Part shown: piece after piece, positions 8,213-16,660 of the stretch
How positions within the stretch are numbered: the stretch's first letter is position 1
Layout: each line of letters starts with the position of its first letter
Source: Clostridiales bacterium
GTDB taxonomy: Bacteria; Bacillota; Clostridia; Lachnospirales; Lachnospiraceae
Reading direction: 5' to 3'
DNA: 64,000 nt
Assembly (NCBI GenBank): GCA_012735495.1
Contig: JAAYHD010000044.1
Span: 27,060-91,059 of the forward strand
Notes under the pieces: model-generated
The model's input: the letters and a program-made list of their open reading frames with translations, nothing else
Database searches by the model: none
What the model was told of the DNA's origin: nothing
Program-made: the position numbers and the translations under genes

Positions 8213-9892
8213 TTATTCGAGTACTTTCCACTCACCCGTCCTTAAGTATTCGTCAGCGGCTTCCTCCGCCTCTTTTATGATACTCTCCGAGTATCCCATC
8301 AGCTTAAGCAGCTTGATGGCATTTTTAGTTACCGCCCTGTTCCTATACAGCTTGTAATCGAATAAAACCCTGTCGCCTTCTATTTTCTCCCTGAAATGAT
8401 AATTGGAATAACAGTTTTCAAGGATGTATGTCAGCTCGATATCATGGGTGGCCGCAAAACAAAGGGCATTTTCATCCGAAAGTGAAGCAAGAATCCTTGA
8501 GGATGCGGCTATCCTTTCCAGGGTGTTTGTGCCGCGGAGCACCTCGTCAATAAAGCAGAGCATCGGGTATTTCCCCTTTGTATTATTGAGGATCCGCTTC
8601 AGGGATTTTATTTCCACGATAAAATAGCTTTCATTATTTAATATGCTGTCCGTAAGCGCCATTGAGGAGTATATTACAAAATAGTTGGATTCAAACCTGC
8701 GGCTTAAGGACGTATAGATGGTCTGGGAAAGTATCTGGTTTACCGCCAGGGATTTAATGAATGTGGATTTTCCCGATGCATTTGATCCGGTAATAAGGGT
8801 GCATCTGTCCTCGGTTATTGAGTTTGGTACCGCATTTTCAATCAGCGGATGATACACATCGGTTACGGAAAGCCGTGGTTTTTGATTATTGCAATGATAA
8901 AGCTTCGGGATGCAATAATAATCGACTGTTTCCCTGAAGGATGCGGCTGCTGTCATGCTGTCCAGGAATCCCACGGTTTTAAATAACCTGAACATGGCTT
9001 CCCGGTTTTTCTTAAAGAAGCCGATCATGTTATTGAACTTTATTAGGTCATGATGTGTTGTCATGCGGTAATAATCCAGCAAAATCTCAAAAGGATTGCC
9101 GCTTATGTTTCTTGCAACAACGATTGAGGAGCCCCTCTTATACCGTTTAAAAGCCTTCAGGTCGTCGGCAAGGCGGTTCTTATACTCCATAAGCTCGGGT
9201 ATATCAAGTTTCAGCAGCTTTTCCGAGGCGTCCAGCAGCCTGAGCTGAAATGATATGATTAAAAGGTAGTTCTCAAGATCGGTCTTATACCTTAAGTACG
9301 TAACAATATTAAATATCGAAAAGAATAATAAAAGCCCAACACCGACAGCAGGATTTATGAATATTAAAGCAAAGGAAAATAATACGCACAGGATTGACAG
9401 GTAATGCGGCAGGTTGCTTTTTGGTTCCTTATTGCAAAGCTTGTCCGCATATTCAAATGCCGATATTCTTCTTAGCTTTCCTATCTTTAAAAGTTTTTCC
9501 TGTACCTTCAGTCTTGCTGCTTCATCCCTCTGAAAGAACTCCATCAACCGGTTTCTTTCTTCAAGCTCGGCGGGATCAAAGCACGGTTTGCGAAGCAGGG
9601 CATATAAATACTCTTCACCAAGGGAGCTTTGGGTATTGTTGATTCTTTGGTATATTTCGTCCATGTCCAGGTCATTCCAGGTTATGTCGTCAATATCCGT
9701 ATAATCTTCCTTCTGCGTCAGGTAATAGGCCTTCACAACCTCCATTTTTTCAGAGGTGTAATCAGATTCAGGTACCGTTCCCCATTCCCTTTTCAATCGT
9801 TCTATATAATGCTTTCTCTGCATATGGCCGTTAGCTGCATAATAGATTAACAGGCCTATGGTAACTGCCAATAAATAAAAAATCAGGTCCAT
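8213..9892 (-). CDS. Membrane-anchored MutS domain V family ATPase
   Basis: The 559-residue protein begins with a hydrophobic segment (residues 3-20), followed by a cytoplasmic region and a hydrophobic hairpin near residues 165-205. The C-terminal MutS-type ATPase has GSNASGKSTFIKS (Walker A), FIDEVLRGTNTLER (Walker B and signature) and AATHDIEL. Domain III-like sequence (TQSSLGEEYLYALLRKP) is also visible, but the mismatch-binding domain I and the Smr domain of MutS2 are both absent. Such transmembrane MutS homologues occur in Firmicutes and Bacteroidetes and have no assigned function. The start is the ATG at 9890-9892 behind GGGAG. Its position next to rnhA, mutS and mutL is suggestive but proves no repair role. 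Confidence 0.8.
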   Translation of the reverse strand: MDLIFYLLAVTIGLLIYYAANGHMQRKHYIERLKREWGTVPESDYTSEKMEVVKAYYLTQKEDYTDIDDITWNDLDMDEIYQRINNTQSSLGEEYLYALLRKPCFDPAELEERNRLMEFFQRDEAARLKVQEKLLKIGKLRRISAFEYADKLCNKEPKSNLPHYLSILCVLFSFALIFINPAVGVGLLLFFSIFNIVTYLRYKTDLENYLLIISFQLRLLDASEKLLKLDIPELMEYKNRLADDLKAFKRYKRGSSIVVARNISGNPFEILLDYYRMTTHHDLIKFNNMIGFFKKNREAMFRLFKTVGFLDSMTAAASFRETVDYYCIPKLYHCNNQKPRLSVTDVYHPLIENAVPNSITEDRCTLITGSNASGKSTFIKSLAVNQILSQTIYTSLSRRFESNYFVIYSSMALTDSILNNESYFIVEIKSLKRILNNTKGKYPMLCFIDEVLRGTNTLERIAASSRILASLSDENALCFAATHDIELTYILENCYSNYHFREKIEGDRVLFDYKLYRNRAVTKNAIKLLKLMGYSESIIKEAEEAADEYLRTGEWKVLE

Positions 9893-9975
9893 GATGTGCT
9901 CCCAACCTTGTACTAAAGCTAATATTAATTGTATAATATCAAAATTGGTTTGTCCACATCGGTTATAAAGAAGTT

Positions 9976-10000
9976 GAGCCATAGTTAAGAACTATGGCTC
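9976..10000 (-). terminator. Hairpin after the NlpC/P60 gene
   Basis: An 11-bp perfect inverted repeat (GAGCCATAGTT / AACTATGGCTC) with a 3-base loop lies 62 bases past the stop of the wall hydrolase gene. The following tract on the minus strand (AACTTCTTTAT) is only moderately T-rich, so termination may be partial. Confidence 0.6.
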
Positions 10001-10062
10001 TGTAATATATTGAAATGGATATCTAATTATATTCAATCCATATAGGATATAATTCAGATTCG

Positions 10063-11178
10063 TCAGTCATTAATAATTCTTACGCACTTGACAGGTGTTC
10101 TGTAGAATGCGTTGGATATCTTGATGCCGTCCTTCCTGTTGCTGGCGTGTATTATCTTGTTGTTGCCAATATATATTGCCACATGGTTTATATATGACTT
10201 GCTGCCGTAGAATATAAGGTCGCCGGGCTTTAACTGTGAAGTCGATATGGTTGTGCCCCTGCTGTATTTAGCCTGGTCTCTGGATGTTCTTGGCAGTGAG
10301 TAACCGAATTCACCGAATACCGCCTGTACAAATCCCGAGCAGTCGACACCCTTGTTTTTCTTTAGATTGTTAATGCCTGAGCCTCCCCAAACATATCTGT
10401 AACCGAGGAACTTCTTGGCATAATTTACTATGTTGGCTCTCTTATTCGAGACTCCTGTTCCGTATGTTAATTCTTCAATTGTATAAGCCTGTGCGAGCTT
10501 ATATGACAAATCGACATACTCCTTTGCGACATAACCGACGGTACCCTCTTCGGAATCGTCACCGTCAAGACTTACCTTAACCCATTTGTTGATTTCCTCA
10601 CCGTATGTTACAACCAACGGATCAAGAACAAGTATCTCTTCACCGGGTGCTATAAAGTCAATTATGTTGTCGTCGCTTATGGACGGATCCTTTCTGACGC
10701 GCAGGCGGCCTTCTCCGTTGAATGTAGCCACATGGATTGCAATCTCCAATGCAAGCTTCGAAGCTTCAGGCCCTGTTATAAGATATTCGCTCTTGACATA
10801 TCCTGTTACTTTACCGGATTTAACTTTCGTCCAGCCGTTATTGTCGGGCTCAAGAATCTCACAGCCTGAATGCCTCGGCATTTTTCCGAGTATTGTTGCA
10901 TTGGAATTGGGTTCCTTGCGGATTAAAAGATTTGTTTCAACATTGGCAATTCCGATATTGTTGAATCCGGGAATAGGAGTAGAATCCAATGACATAGCGG
11001 ACACATTCTGATTATCTGATGAAGCCCCGTCTGTCACCGGAGCAATGTCTATACCTGTTATATCATAAATGAAACCTGCAACCGCATGTTCGGTAGCCAT
11101 TGCAGGGGTGGAACTTGCAAGATATACAATTATTCCGAGAAAACTTGCCAGGTAATACTTCAAGGGCTTACGTTTCAT
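10063..11178 (-). CDS. Secreted SH3-domain NlpC/P60 peptidoglycan endopeptidase
   Basis: The 371-residue protein has a signal peptide (MKRKPLKYYLASFLGIIVYL, cleavage near residue 28). Two bacterial SH3 domains follow, about residues 76-136 and 150-224, and then an NlpC/P60 domain from about residue 245. The catalytic cysteine is C280 in GVDCSGFVQ, the histidine H332 in INHVAIYIGN, and H344 is the likely third polar residue. These enzymes cut the stem peptide between D-gamma-Glu and diaminopimelate; the SH3 domains bind the wall. The start ATG at 11176-11178 follows GGAGGA; a longer reading to 11214 has no such site. It is a single-gene unit with its own consensus promoter and flanking hairpins. 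Confidence 0.92.
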   Translation of the reverse strand: MKRKPLKYYLASFLGIIVYLASSTPAMATEHAVAGFIYDITGIDIAPVTDGASSDNQNVSAMSLDSTPIPGFNNIGIANVETNLLIRKEPNSNATILGKMPRHSGCEILEPDNNGWTKVKSGKVTGYVKSEYLITGPEASKLALEIAIHVATFNGEGRLRVRKDPSISDDNIIDFIAPGEEILVLDPLVVTYGEEINKWVKVSLDGDDSEEGTVGYVAKEYVDLSYKLAQAYTIEELTYGTGVSNKRANIVNYAKKFLGYRYVWGGSGINNLKKNKGVDCSGFVQAVFGEFGYSLPRTSRDQAKYSRGTTISTSQLKPGDLIFYGSKSYINHVAIYIGNNKIIHASNRKDGIKISNAFYRTPVKCVRIIND

Positions 11179-11294
11179 GTTGTAAAGTCCTCCGATGATA
11201 CTTGTATTATTCAATGGTCATTAAACCGGGTAAATCCAGGTAATGAATAGTATTAACGAAATTGTTACATAATTATTAAATGTATTACGGGAAT

Positions 11295-11323
11295 ATTATA
11301 GCAAAGTAGTGCATTCTTGTCAA
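11295..11323 (-). promoter_or_regulatory. Consensus sigma-A promoter of the NlpC/P60 gene
   Basis: TTGACA (11318-11323) and TATAAT (11295-11300) are separated by 17 bases on the minus strand, a perfect vegetative promoter. It gives a leader of about 110 nt before the ATG at 11178. I recognise no riboswitch in the leader. Confidence 0.8.
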
Positions 11324-11397
11324 CAATATGTCAAAAATTTTTCAGTTTTCAGCGTTATTAACAAAATCATATGATTTTATAGGACCTATGAACTATA

Positions 11398-11449
11398 AAA
11401 ACCGTCTATTACAATTAAAAATATTAAACTGATTGTAATAGACGGTTTT
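11398..11449 (-). terminator. Intrinsic terminator after spoIVA
   Basis: A 17-bp perfect inverted repeat (AAAACCGTCTATTACAA and its complement) with an 18-base loop starts about 35 bases past the spoIVA stop. On the minus strand it runs into TTTTTATAG. It separates spoIVA from the wall hydrolase gene. Confidence 0.8.
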
Positions 11450-11484
11450 ATGAAATCAATATTTTTTAACAATGATTTAAAAAA

Positions 11485-12963
11485 TTATATAATTATGCAT
11501 ACCAGTGCACCACTGCTGTCATTTATTATCTTCTGCATTGTTTCCTGAAGCTTAAGCCTGCTGTCATCAGTAAGCTTGTTTATCTTGCTGTTGATTCCGT
11601 CCTCAACCAGTTGGCGGATGGACTTGCCGAATATATTGGTTTCCCAAATGCCTTCGGGGTTGGTCCGGGCGTTTTCGTTGATATAATTAATCAAATCCTT
11701 AGCCTGTTCCTCGGTGCCGACGATGGGAGCGACCTCGGTCATGATTTCTGCACGGATCATATGAATGGACGGAGCGCTGGCCTTGATTTTCACGCCGTAT
11801 TTGCTGCCATGCTTCATGATCTCCGGCTCTTCTATGCATATTTCATCCTTAAGCGGTGAAACAATGCCATAACCGCTGCTTTTAACCTGCGTAACCGCCT
11901 GGGAGACCATATCGAATTCCGATTTTTTGCCGGCAAGCTCCTTTATGGTTGCAATAAGCTGGTATTCACCGCTTATGGGCACACCGATCAAGTCGCTCAT
12001 AATCTTGTAATAATACTCGTCGTCAAATTCCACATTAACTGTTACCGCGCCTGTCTGCATATCTAGCTTCTCTGCCTTGAAACGTTTGACATATTCGCTG
12101 TCGGTTCCCAACCTGTCTTCGTTAACGTCCTTGATGCGGCTGATGTTTTGGAACAGTGACTTAACAGAAGCAATCAAATCCTTCTTCAGCCAGTGGTCCG
12201 CAGGAAGTATCTCGGCCCATTTTGGCATGTAGAAATTAATTTCTGAAATCGGAAATACGGACAGGACGTTTTCCATTATGTGATGAATGTCTTCTTTTCT
12301 TAACTGTTCACAGTTTAAAGGAATGACGGTTACGTCGTACCTCTGGGCGATTTCTTCAGCGATTCGCAGGGTATCATTTGAATATGGCTTGCTGGTATTC
12401 AGTATTACAATGAACGGTTTTCCAAGCCGCTTTAACTCTTCTATGGTTTTTTCCTCCGGAGCCATGTAATTGGTTCTCGGTATTTCACCGAAGCTTCCGT
12501 CCGTTGTAACGACTATGCCTATGGTTGAATGGTCGTTAATTACCTTCCTGGTTCCGATTTCCGCCGCCTGGGTAAAAGGAATCTCATAGTCGAACCAAGG
12601 GGTTTTTACCATGCGTTCATGGTCGTTTTCAATATGCCCTGATGCTCCTTCAACCATATAGCCTACGCAGTCAATCAGGCGTATTTTAACCTTTGTTTCA
12701 TCGTTCAGCGATATTTCGGCCGCTTCTTTGGGTATGAACTTCGGTTCGGTTGTCATGATGGTTTTGCCCGCAGCGGCCTGGGGCAACTCGTCTATTGCCC
12801 TTTCCCGGCTGTGGACATCCTCAATACCCGGTATGACCAGGAGATCCATGAATCTCTTTATAAAGGTGGACTTTCCTGTTCTGACCGGCCCTACCACACC
12901 TATGTATATTTCACCGCCTGTCCTAGCTTGGATATCATTATAAATATCAAACTGCCCTAACAT
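11485..12963 (-). CDS. spoIVA: Stage IV sporulation protein A (spore coat base-layer ATPase)
   Basis: SpoIVA polymerises on the outer forespore membrane, using ATP, to form the base layer on which the coat is built. The 492-residue protein has the usual length and the family Walker A (GPVRTGKSTFIKRF, residues 25-38). It has the GTPase-like downstream blocks (LIDCVGYMVEGA, VVTTDGSFGEIPR, ILNTSKPYS) and the conserved C-terminal tail that in Bacillus anchors it to the membrane through SpoVM. It is a monocistronic unit bounded by a terminator, with a possible sigma-E promoter. It is the clearest evidence that the organism forms endospores. Confidence 0.97.
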   Translation of the reverse strand: MLGQFDIYNDIQARTGGEIYIGVVGPVRTGKSTFIKRFMDLLVIPGIEDVHSRERAIDELPQAAAGKTIMTTEPKFIPKEAAEISLNDETKVKIRLIDCVGYMVEGASGHIENDHERMVKTPWFDYEIPFTQAAEIGTRKVINDHSTIGIVVTTDGSFGEIPRTNYMAPEEKTIEELKRLGKPFIVILNTSKPYSNDTLRIAEEIAQRYDVTVIPLNCEQLRKEDIHHIMENVLSVFPISEINFYMPKWAEILPADHWLKKDLIASVKSLFQNISRIKDVNEDRLGTDSEYVKRFKAEKLDMQTGAVTVNVEFDDEYYYKIMSDLIGVPISGEYQLIATIKELAGKKSEFDMVSQAVTQVKSSGYGIVSPLKDEICIEEPEIMKHGSKYGVKIKASAPSIHMIRAEIMTEVAPIVGTEEQAKDLINYINENARTNPEGIWETNIFGKSIRQLVEDGINSKINKLTDDSRLKLQETMQKIINDSSGALVCIII

Positions 12964-12989
12964 ATGCTAACCTCCTATTGTTATAGTTA

Positions 12990-13018
12990 AAGATATGCTG
13001 GGCAGTAAAAATCTATGA
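12990..13018 (-). promoter_or_regulatory. Possible sigma-E promoter of spoIVA
   Basis: On the minus strand TCATAGA (13012-13018) and CATATCTT (12990-12997) are 14 bases apart. Compared with the mother-cell sigma-E consensus (KMATATT, 13-14 bases, CATACANT) the first differs at one base and the second at two. The start would lie about 20 bases before the ribosome binding site. spoIVA is sigma-E controlled in Bacillus, but this match is inferred by eye. Confidence 0.4.
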
Positions 13019-13053
13019 TACCGTATATGTACTTGTTGTACCAATAATTTTGA

Positions 13054-13668
13054 TTATTTTACTCTTCCGAATTTATTAACGGGGAATAACCTGAATACGA
13101 CCTTGCCCTCCACATGGCTTAGATCAATCAGGCCAAAGGTTCTGCTGTCCTTGCTTTTCTCGCGGTTGTCACCCATTACAAAGAGCTGGTTCTCTCCCAC
13201 CGTAACGGGAAGCTCAAAACTGTCCCTGAAGGTTAGCCCCTTAACATAAGGCTCGTCAAGCATTTCTCCGTTCAGGTAGACATGACCGTCAGCAATATCT
13301 ATTACATCACCCGGAGTCCCGATTACGCGCTTGACCAGCCTGTTCCTTCTTTCGTTTTCGCTCCTTTTAAACGGGTTCATGTTCCCCAGTGAACGTAAAA
13401 ATTCCTGCGGAAATGAGCCTATTTCCCTTTCCTGGTAAAAGACAATTATATCCCCGGTCCTGGGCTGCCTGTTTCTGTATGCCAGCCGGTTTATAACCAG
13501 GGTCTGGTTCTCATACAGGGTATCCTGCATCGAAACCTCTTTTACGGTAGCCAGTGACAACACCTGGCTGTTAATCAGGGTCGAAATAAACAGGGCGGCT
13601 GCGACAAGCAGTATCCAGCTTAGGATTTCCTTTAATATTGGATTCATCTTCTTATTAGTCCCAGTCAA
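13054..13668 (-). CDS. lepB: Type I signal peptidase (first copy)
   Basis: The 204-residue membrane protease removes signal peptides from exported proteins. After a single N-terminal membrane segment (about residues 12-32) it has the catalytic serine block (EVSMQDTLYENQTLVINRLAYR), the lysine block (RNRLVKRVIGTPGDVI) and the MGDNREKSKDSRTFG box, which together give the Ser-Lys dyad. The reading starts at a TTG (13666-13668) inside the gpsA end, behind AAGGAA; an ATG at 13645-13647 is the alternative. It closes the der-plsY-gpsA-lepB run. A second signal peptidase gene lies near 21.7 kb. Confidence 0.93.
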   Translation of the reverse strand: MTGTNKKMNPILKEILSWILLVAAALFISTLINSQVLSLATVKEVSMQDTLYENQTLVINRLAYRNRQPRTGDIIVFYQEREIGSFPQEFLRSLGNMNPFKRSENERRNRLVKRVIGTPGDVIDIADGHVYLNGEMLDEPYVKGLTFRDSFELPVTVGENQLFVMGDNREKSKDSRTFGLIDLSHVEGKVVFRLFPVNKFGRVK

Positions 13669-14665
13669 GTGTGCTGTATTCCTTTCGCTTATCTCTTACA
13701 AGCAGGTCGGCAACCGCATCCTGAGGGGATTTTCCTTCAAACAAAACGAGGTTGACCTGCTCGACAATAGGCATTTCAACGTTATATTTCCTGGCAAGGG
13801 CAAGTGCCGCTTTGGCGGTATTGACACCTTCGATAACCTGGTTGACCATTTTTGATACCTCATCCAGGGGATATCCCTGTCCAATCAATACGCCGGCATT
13901 CCTGTTCCGGCTGTGCCTTGAAGTACAGGTAACAAACAGGTCACCCATTCCCGAAAGACCTGAAAATGTTTCCATGTATCCGCCCATGGCAACTCCCAGC
14001 CGGCTGATTTCGGCCATGCCGCGGGTTATCAGGGCCGCTTTCGTGTTGTCACCAAGCCCCAATCCGTCGATTACACCGGCGGCAAGGGCTATAACGTTCT
14101 TTAAGGCTCCACCAAGCTCTATGCCAATCATGTCAGGGCTTGTATAAACCCTGAAAACCTCATTCATGAAAACATCCTGAATAAAATGGGCCGTTTCTTT
14201 GCAGTGTGAGCCTACAACGATTGTGGTGGGGATTCTCCTGCTTACCTCTTCCGCATGGCTCGGTCCGGAAAGCACGGCCACCTTGGCCTGAGGGATTTCC
14301 TGACTTATTACTTCTGCAAGCGTAAGCAATGTCCCGTTTTCCAAGCCCTTTGATACATTGACGATTATCTGTCCTTCCTTTATGAACGGAGCCACCTCTT
14401 TTGCAGTCGCACGGATGTAAGGCGAAGCAACCGCCATAACAATCAGATCCTTATCCGTACAGGCCTCCTTAAGGTCGAGGGTTATTTTTACATCCTTCGG
14501 AAGCCTTGCCCCTGGAAGGTTTTTAATATTGTCCCTGGATTCGTCCAGTTCCTTTGCTTCCCTTTCAAGCTTCGACCACATGGTAACATCGTGGCCGTTG
14601 TCGCATAACAGGATGGCCAAAGCCGTTCCCCATGTTCCTGCACCCAGTATCCCAATCTTAACCAT
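13655..14665 (-). CDS. gpsA: NAD(P)H-dependent glycerol-3-phosphate dehydrogenase
   Basis: GpsA reduces dihydroxyacetone phosphate to sn-glycerol 3-phosphate, the backbone acceptor used by PlsY, encoded next door. The 336-residue protein has the N-terminal dinucleotide-binding motif GAGTWGTAL (residues 7-15), the substrate loop GPSHAEEV, the catalytic-lysine block GALKNVIALAAG and the FSGLSGMGDLFVTCTSRHSRN signature. The ATG is preceded by AAGGAGG. It follows plsY by 11 bases, and its end overlaps the lepB start by 14 bases. Confidence 0.97.
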   Translation of the reverse strand: MVKIGILGAGTWGTALAILLCDNGHDVTMWSKLEREAKELDESRDNIKNLPGARLPKDVKITLDLKEACTDKDLIVMAVASPYIRATAKEVAPFIKEGQIIVNVSKGLENGTLLTLAEVISQEIPQAKVAVLSGPSHAEEVSRRIPTTIVVGSHCKETAHFIQDVFMNEVFRVYTSPDMIGIELGGALKNVIALAAGVIDGLGLGDNTKAALITRGMAEISRLGVAMGGYMETFSGLSGMGDLFVTCTSRHSRNRNAGVLIGQGYPLDEVSKMVNQVIEGVNTAKAALALARKYNVEMPIVEQVNLVLFEGKSPQDAVADLLVRDKRKEYSTLDWD

Positions 14666-14676
14666 GAAATACCTCC

Positions 14677-15303
14677 TTATTTATCAATCTTTACTCTTTG
14701 CCCAAGCTTGTTCTCAGTTCCGTTAATCAAACGCTTGATATTTGATCTATGCTTGATGAATGCCAATACGGTATAAGCCAATGACACAAAAAGCATATGT
14801 AAATCACCGGGATTGCGGATGGCTATCCATGTCGGTATGAATATGGAAATCAACAGGGAACCGACGGATACATATCTCGTGACGGCAACAGCTATAGCAA
14901 ATATGGGAAGGCCGAAAGGCAGAATAAGCGGATCGATGGCCAGTATTGCACCGGCTGTGGCCGCGATGCCCTTGCCGCCCTTAAATTTCATCCAAAACGG
15001 ATAATTATGCCCAAGCACTACACCCAGGCCGGTATAAAGCTCAAGGAGCCTGACCCTTTCAAGCTCCGGGAAAACCAGGTATCTTATCAATAAAACAGGT
15101 ATAACGGCCTTAAGCATGTCACCAAGAAGAGTAAGCAGGCCTGCCTTGGCGCCCAGTGTTCTGAGCGCGTTTGTCGTGCCGGAGCTTTTGCTGCCGTATT
15201 GTCTTATATCGATTTTCTTCGCTTTACCGATAAAAAAGCCGGTATTGAAACAACCGAATGCATATCCAAGCAATAAGCAAATTATGATATTTGCAGCAGA
15301 CAT
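14677..15303 (-). CDS. plsY: Acyl-phosphate:glycerol-3-phosphate acyltransferase PlsY
   Basis: PlsY moves the acyl group from acyl-phosphate (made by PlsX, encoded at 39 kb) onto glycerol 3-phosphate to give lysophosphatidic acid. The 208-residue protein is an integral membrane enzyme with about five hydrophobic segments. It has the conserved motifs GSKSSGTTNALRTLG, GHNYPFWMKFKGGKGIA and a distal KHRSNIKRLINGTENK. Its ATG is one base after the der stop codon and carries AAAGGAG upstream. Together with gpsA it supplies both substrate and enzyme for the first acylation of phospholipid synthesis. Confidence 0.96.
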   Translation of the reverse strand: MSAANIIICLLLGYAFGCFNTGFFIGKAKKIDIRQYGSKSSGTTNALRTLGAKAGLLTLLGDMLKAVIPVLLIRYLVFPELERVRLLELYTGLGVVLGHNYPFWMKFKGGKGIAATAGAILAIDPLILPFGLPIFAIAVAVTRYVSVGSLLISIFIPTWIAIRNPGDLHMLFVSLAYTVLAFIKHRSNIKRLINGTENKLGQRVKIDK

Positions 15304-15304
15304 G

Positions 15305-16627
15305 TCAGCTCTCCTTTCGCTCTCTTATGATGAATCTTAAGGAAGTCCCGGCAAATCCGAAAGCTTCTCGTATTTTGTTTTCAATATACCTGGTGTATGA
15401 AAAATGCATCAGGCTCTTGTCATTGACGAAAATAACGAACGTAGGGGGCTTTACCGCCACCTGTGTAATGTAATAAAGTCTTAACTGCTTTCCCTTGTCC
15501 GACGGAGGCTGCTGAAGTGATGTGGCTTCAGCCAATATCTCATTTAAAACGCCCGTCGCTATCCTAAGGTTTTGATATTGGATTACTTTTTCGATTATAT
15601 CAAAAAGCTTATTAAGCCTTTGGCCGGTCACCGCGGATATGAACGTAACCTCCGCATACGTGGCAAATGAAAGGATATTCTTTATGTCACGGGTATATTT
15701 ATTGACGGTTTTGCTGTCCTTCCTGATCAAATCCCATTTGTTGACGGCTATAATAAGCCCCTTGCCCCTGTCATGGGCTATGCCAGCGATTTTGGCGTCC
15801 TGTTCGGTAACCCCTTCGGTGGCGTCTATGACAAGCACCACCACATCGGAACGCTCTATGGCGGCCACGGTACGGACAATACTGAAGCGCTCCAGGCTTT
15901 CCTTTATCCTGCTTTTTCTTCTTAGTCCGGCTGTGTCAATGAGCACGTATTCCTTCTTGTTCCTGCGGACCGGCGTATCTATCGCGTCCCTGGTGGTGCC
16001 GGCTATATCTGATACAATAACGCGCTTTTCACCGACAAGCTTGTTGACGATTGAGGATTTGCCCACATTGGGCTTTCCCACTATGGCAATTCTCGGGCGG
16101 TCGTCATCCGCTTCGGCATTAGCCCTGGTGTCAAAATACTTCACCACTTCGTCAAGCATGTCTCCGAAGCCCAGCTTTGAAGCCGCAGAAATCGGATGGG
16201 GATCCCCGATGCCGAGGTTGTAGAACTCATATACATCGGGCATGAGCCTTTCAAAGTTATCCACCTTGTTTACCACCAGGACAATAGGCTTCCCGCTGCG
16301 CCTGAGCATGTCGGCCACCTTTGTATCCGCGTCAACAAGCCCTTGCCGCACATCGACCAGGAAAATGATGACGTCCGCGGAATTTATGGCCAATTCCGCC
16401 TGCTCGCGCATGTAGGAAAGCATTTCATCCCTGCTGTCCGGTTCTATTCCGCCGGTATCTATTATTGTAAATTGAGTGTTCAGCCACGTGACATCGGCAT
16501 AAATCCTGTCCCGGGTAACGCCGGGTATATCATCGACAATCGATATCCTTTCGCCGGCCAGGGCGTTGAATAATGTTGATTTACCTACATTGGGCCTGCC
16601 AATGATTGCAACAATCGGTTTCTTCAT
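15305..16627 (-). CDS. der: Ribosome biogenesis GTPase Der (EngA)
   Basis: Der has two tandem GTPase domains and assists assembly of the 50S ribosomal subunit. The 440-residue product shows G1 motifs GRPNVGKSTLFN (residues 9-20) and GKPNVGKSSIVN (about 185), with matching DTAG/DTGG and NKVD/NKWD boxes for each domain. The C-terminal KH-like domain (residues 355-440) includes PPTFVIFVND. The arrangement der-plsY-gpsA is conserved in Firmicutes. The stop codon is separated from the plsY start by a single base, so the genes are translationally adjacent. Confidence 0.97.
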   Translation of the reverse strand: MKKPIVAIIGRPNVGKSTLFNALAGERISIVDDIPGVTRDRIYADVTWLNTQFTIIDTGGIEPDSRDEMLSYMREQAELAINSADVIIFLVDVRQGLVDADTKVADMLRRSGKPIVLVVNKVDNFERLMPDVYEFYNLGIGDPHPISAASKLGFGDMLDEVVKYFDTRANAEADDDRPRIAIVGKPNVGKSSIVNKLVGEKRVIVSDIAGTTRDAIDTPVRRNKKEYVLIDTAGLRRKSRIKESLERFSIVRTVAAIERSDVVVLVIDATEGVTEQDAKIAGIAHDRGKGLIIAVNKWDLIRKDSKTVNKYTRDIKNILSFATYAEVTFISAVTGQRLNKLFDIIEKVIQYQNLRIATGVLNEILAEATSLQQPPSDKGKQLRLYYITQVAVKPPTFVIFVNDKSLMHFSYTRYIENKIREAFGFAGTSLRFIIRERKES

Positions 16628-16660
16628 AGTATCTCCCTTGCTTTCCAGATGTAAATGGGT

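Noticed and set aside
8213..9892. Reading the MutS-like gene as MutS2 (recombination or ribosome-collision factor)
   Set aside because: The Smr domain is absent, and the protein is shorter and carries membrane segments, so MutS2 does not fit.
11179..11294. c-di-AMP (ydaO-type) riboswitch before the NlpC/P60 gene
   Set aside because: The leader is too short and none of the conserved riboswitch core blocks can be recognised.
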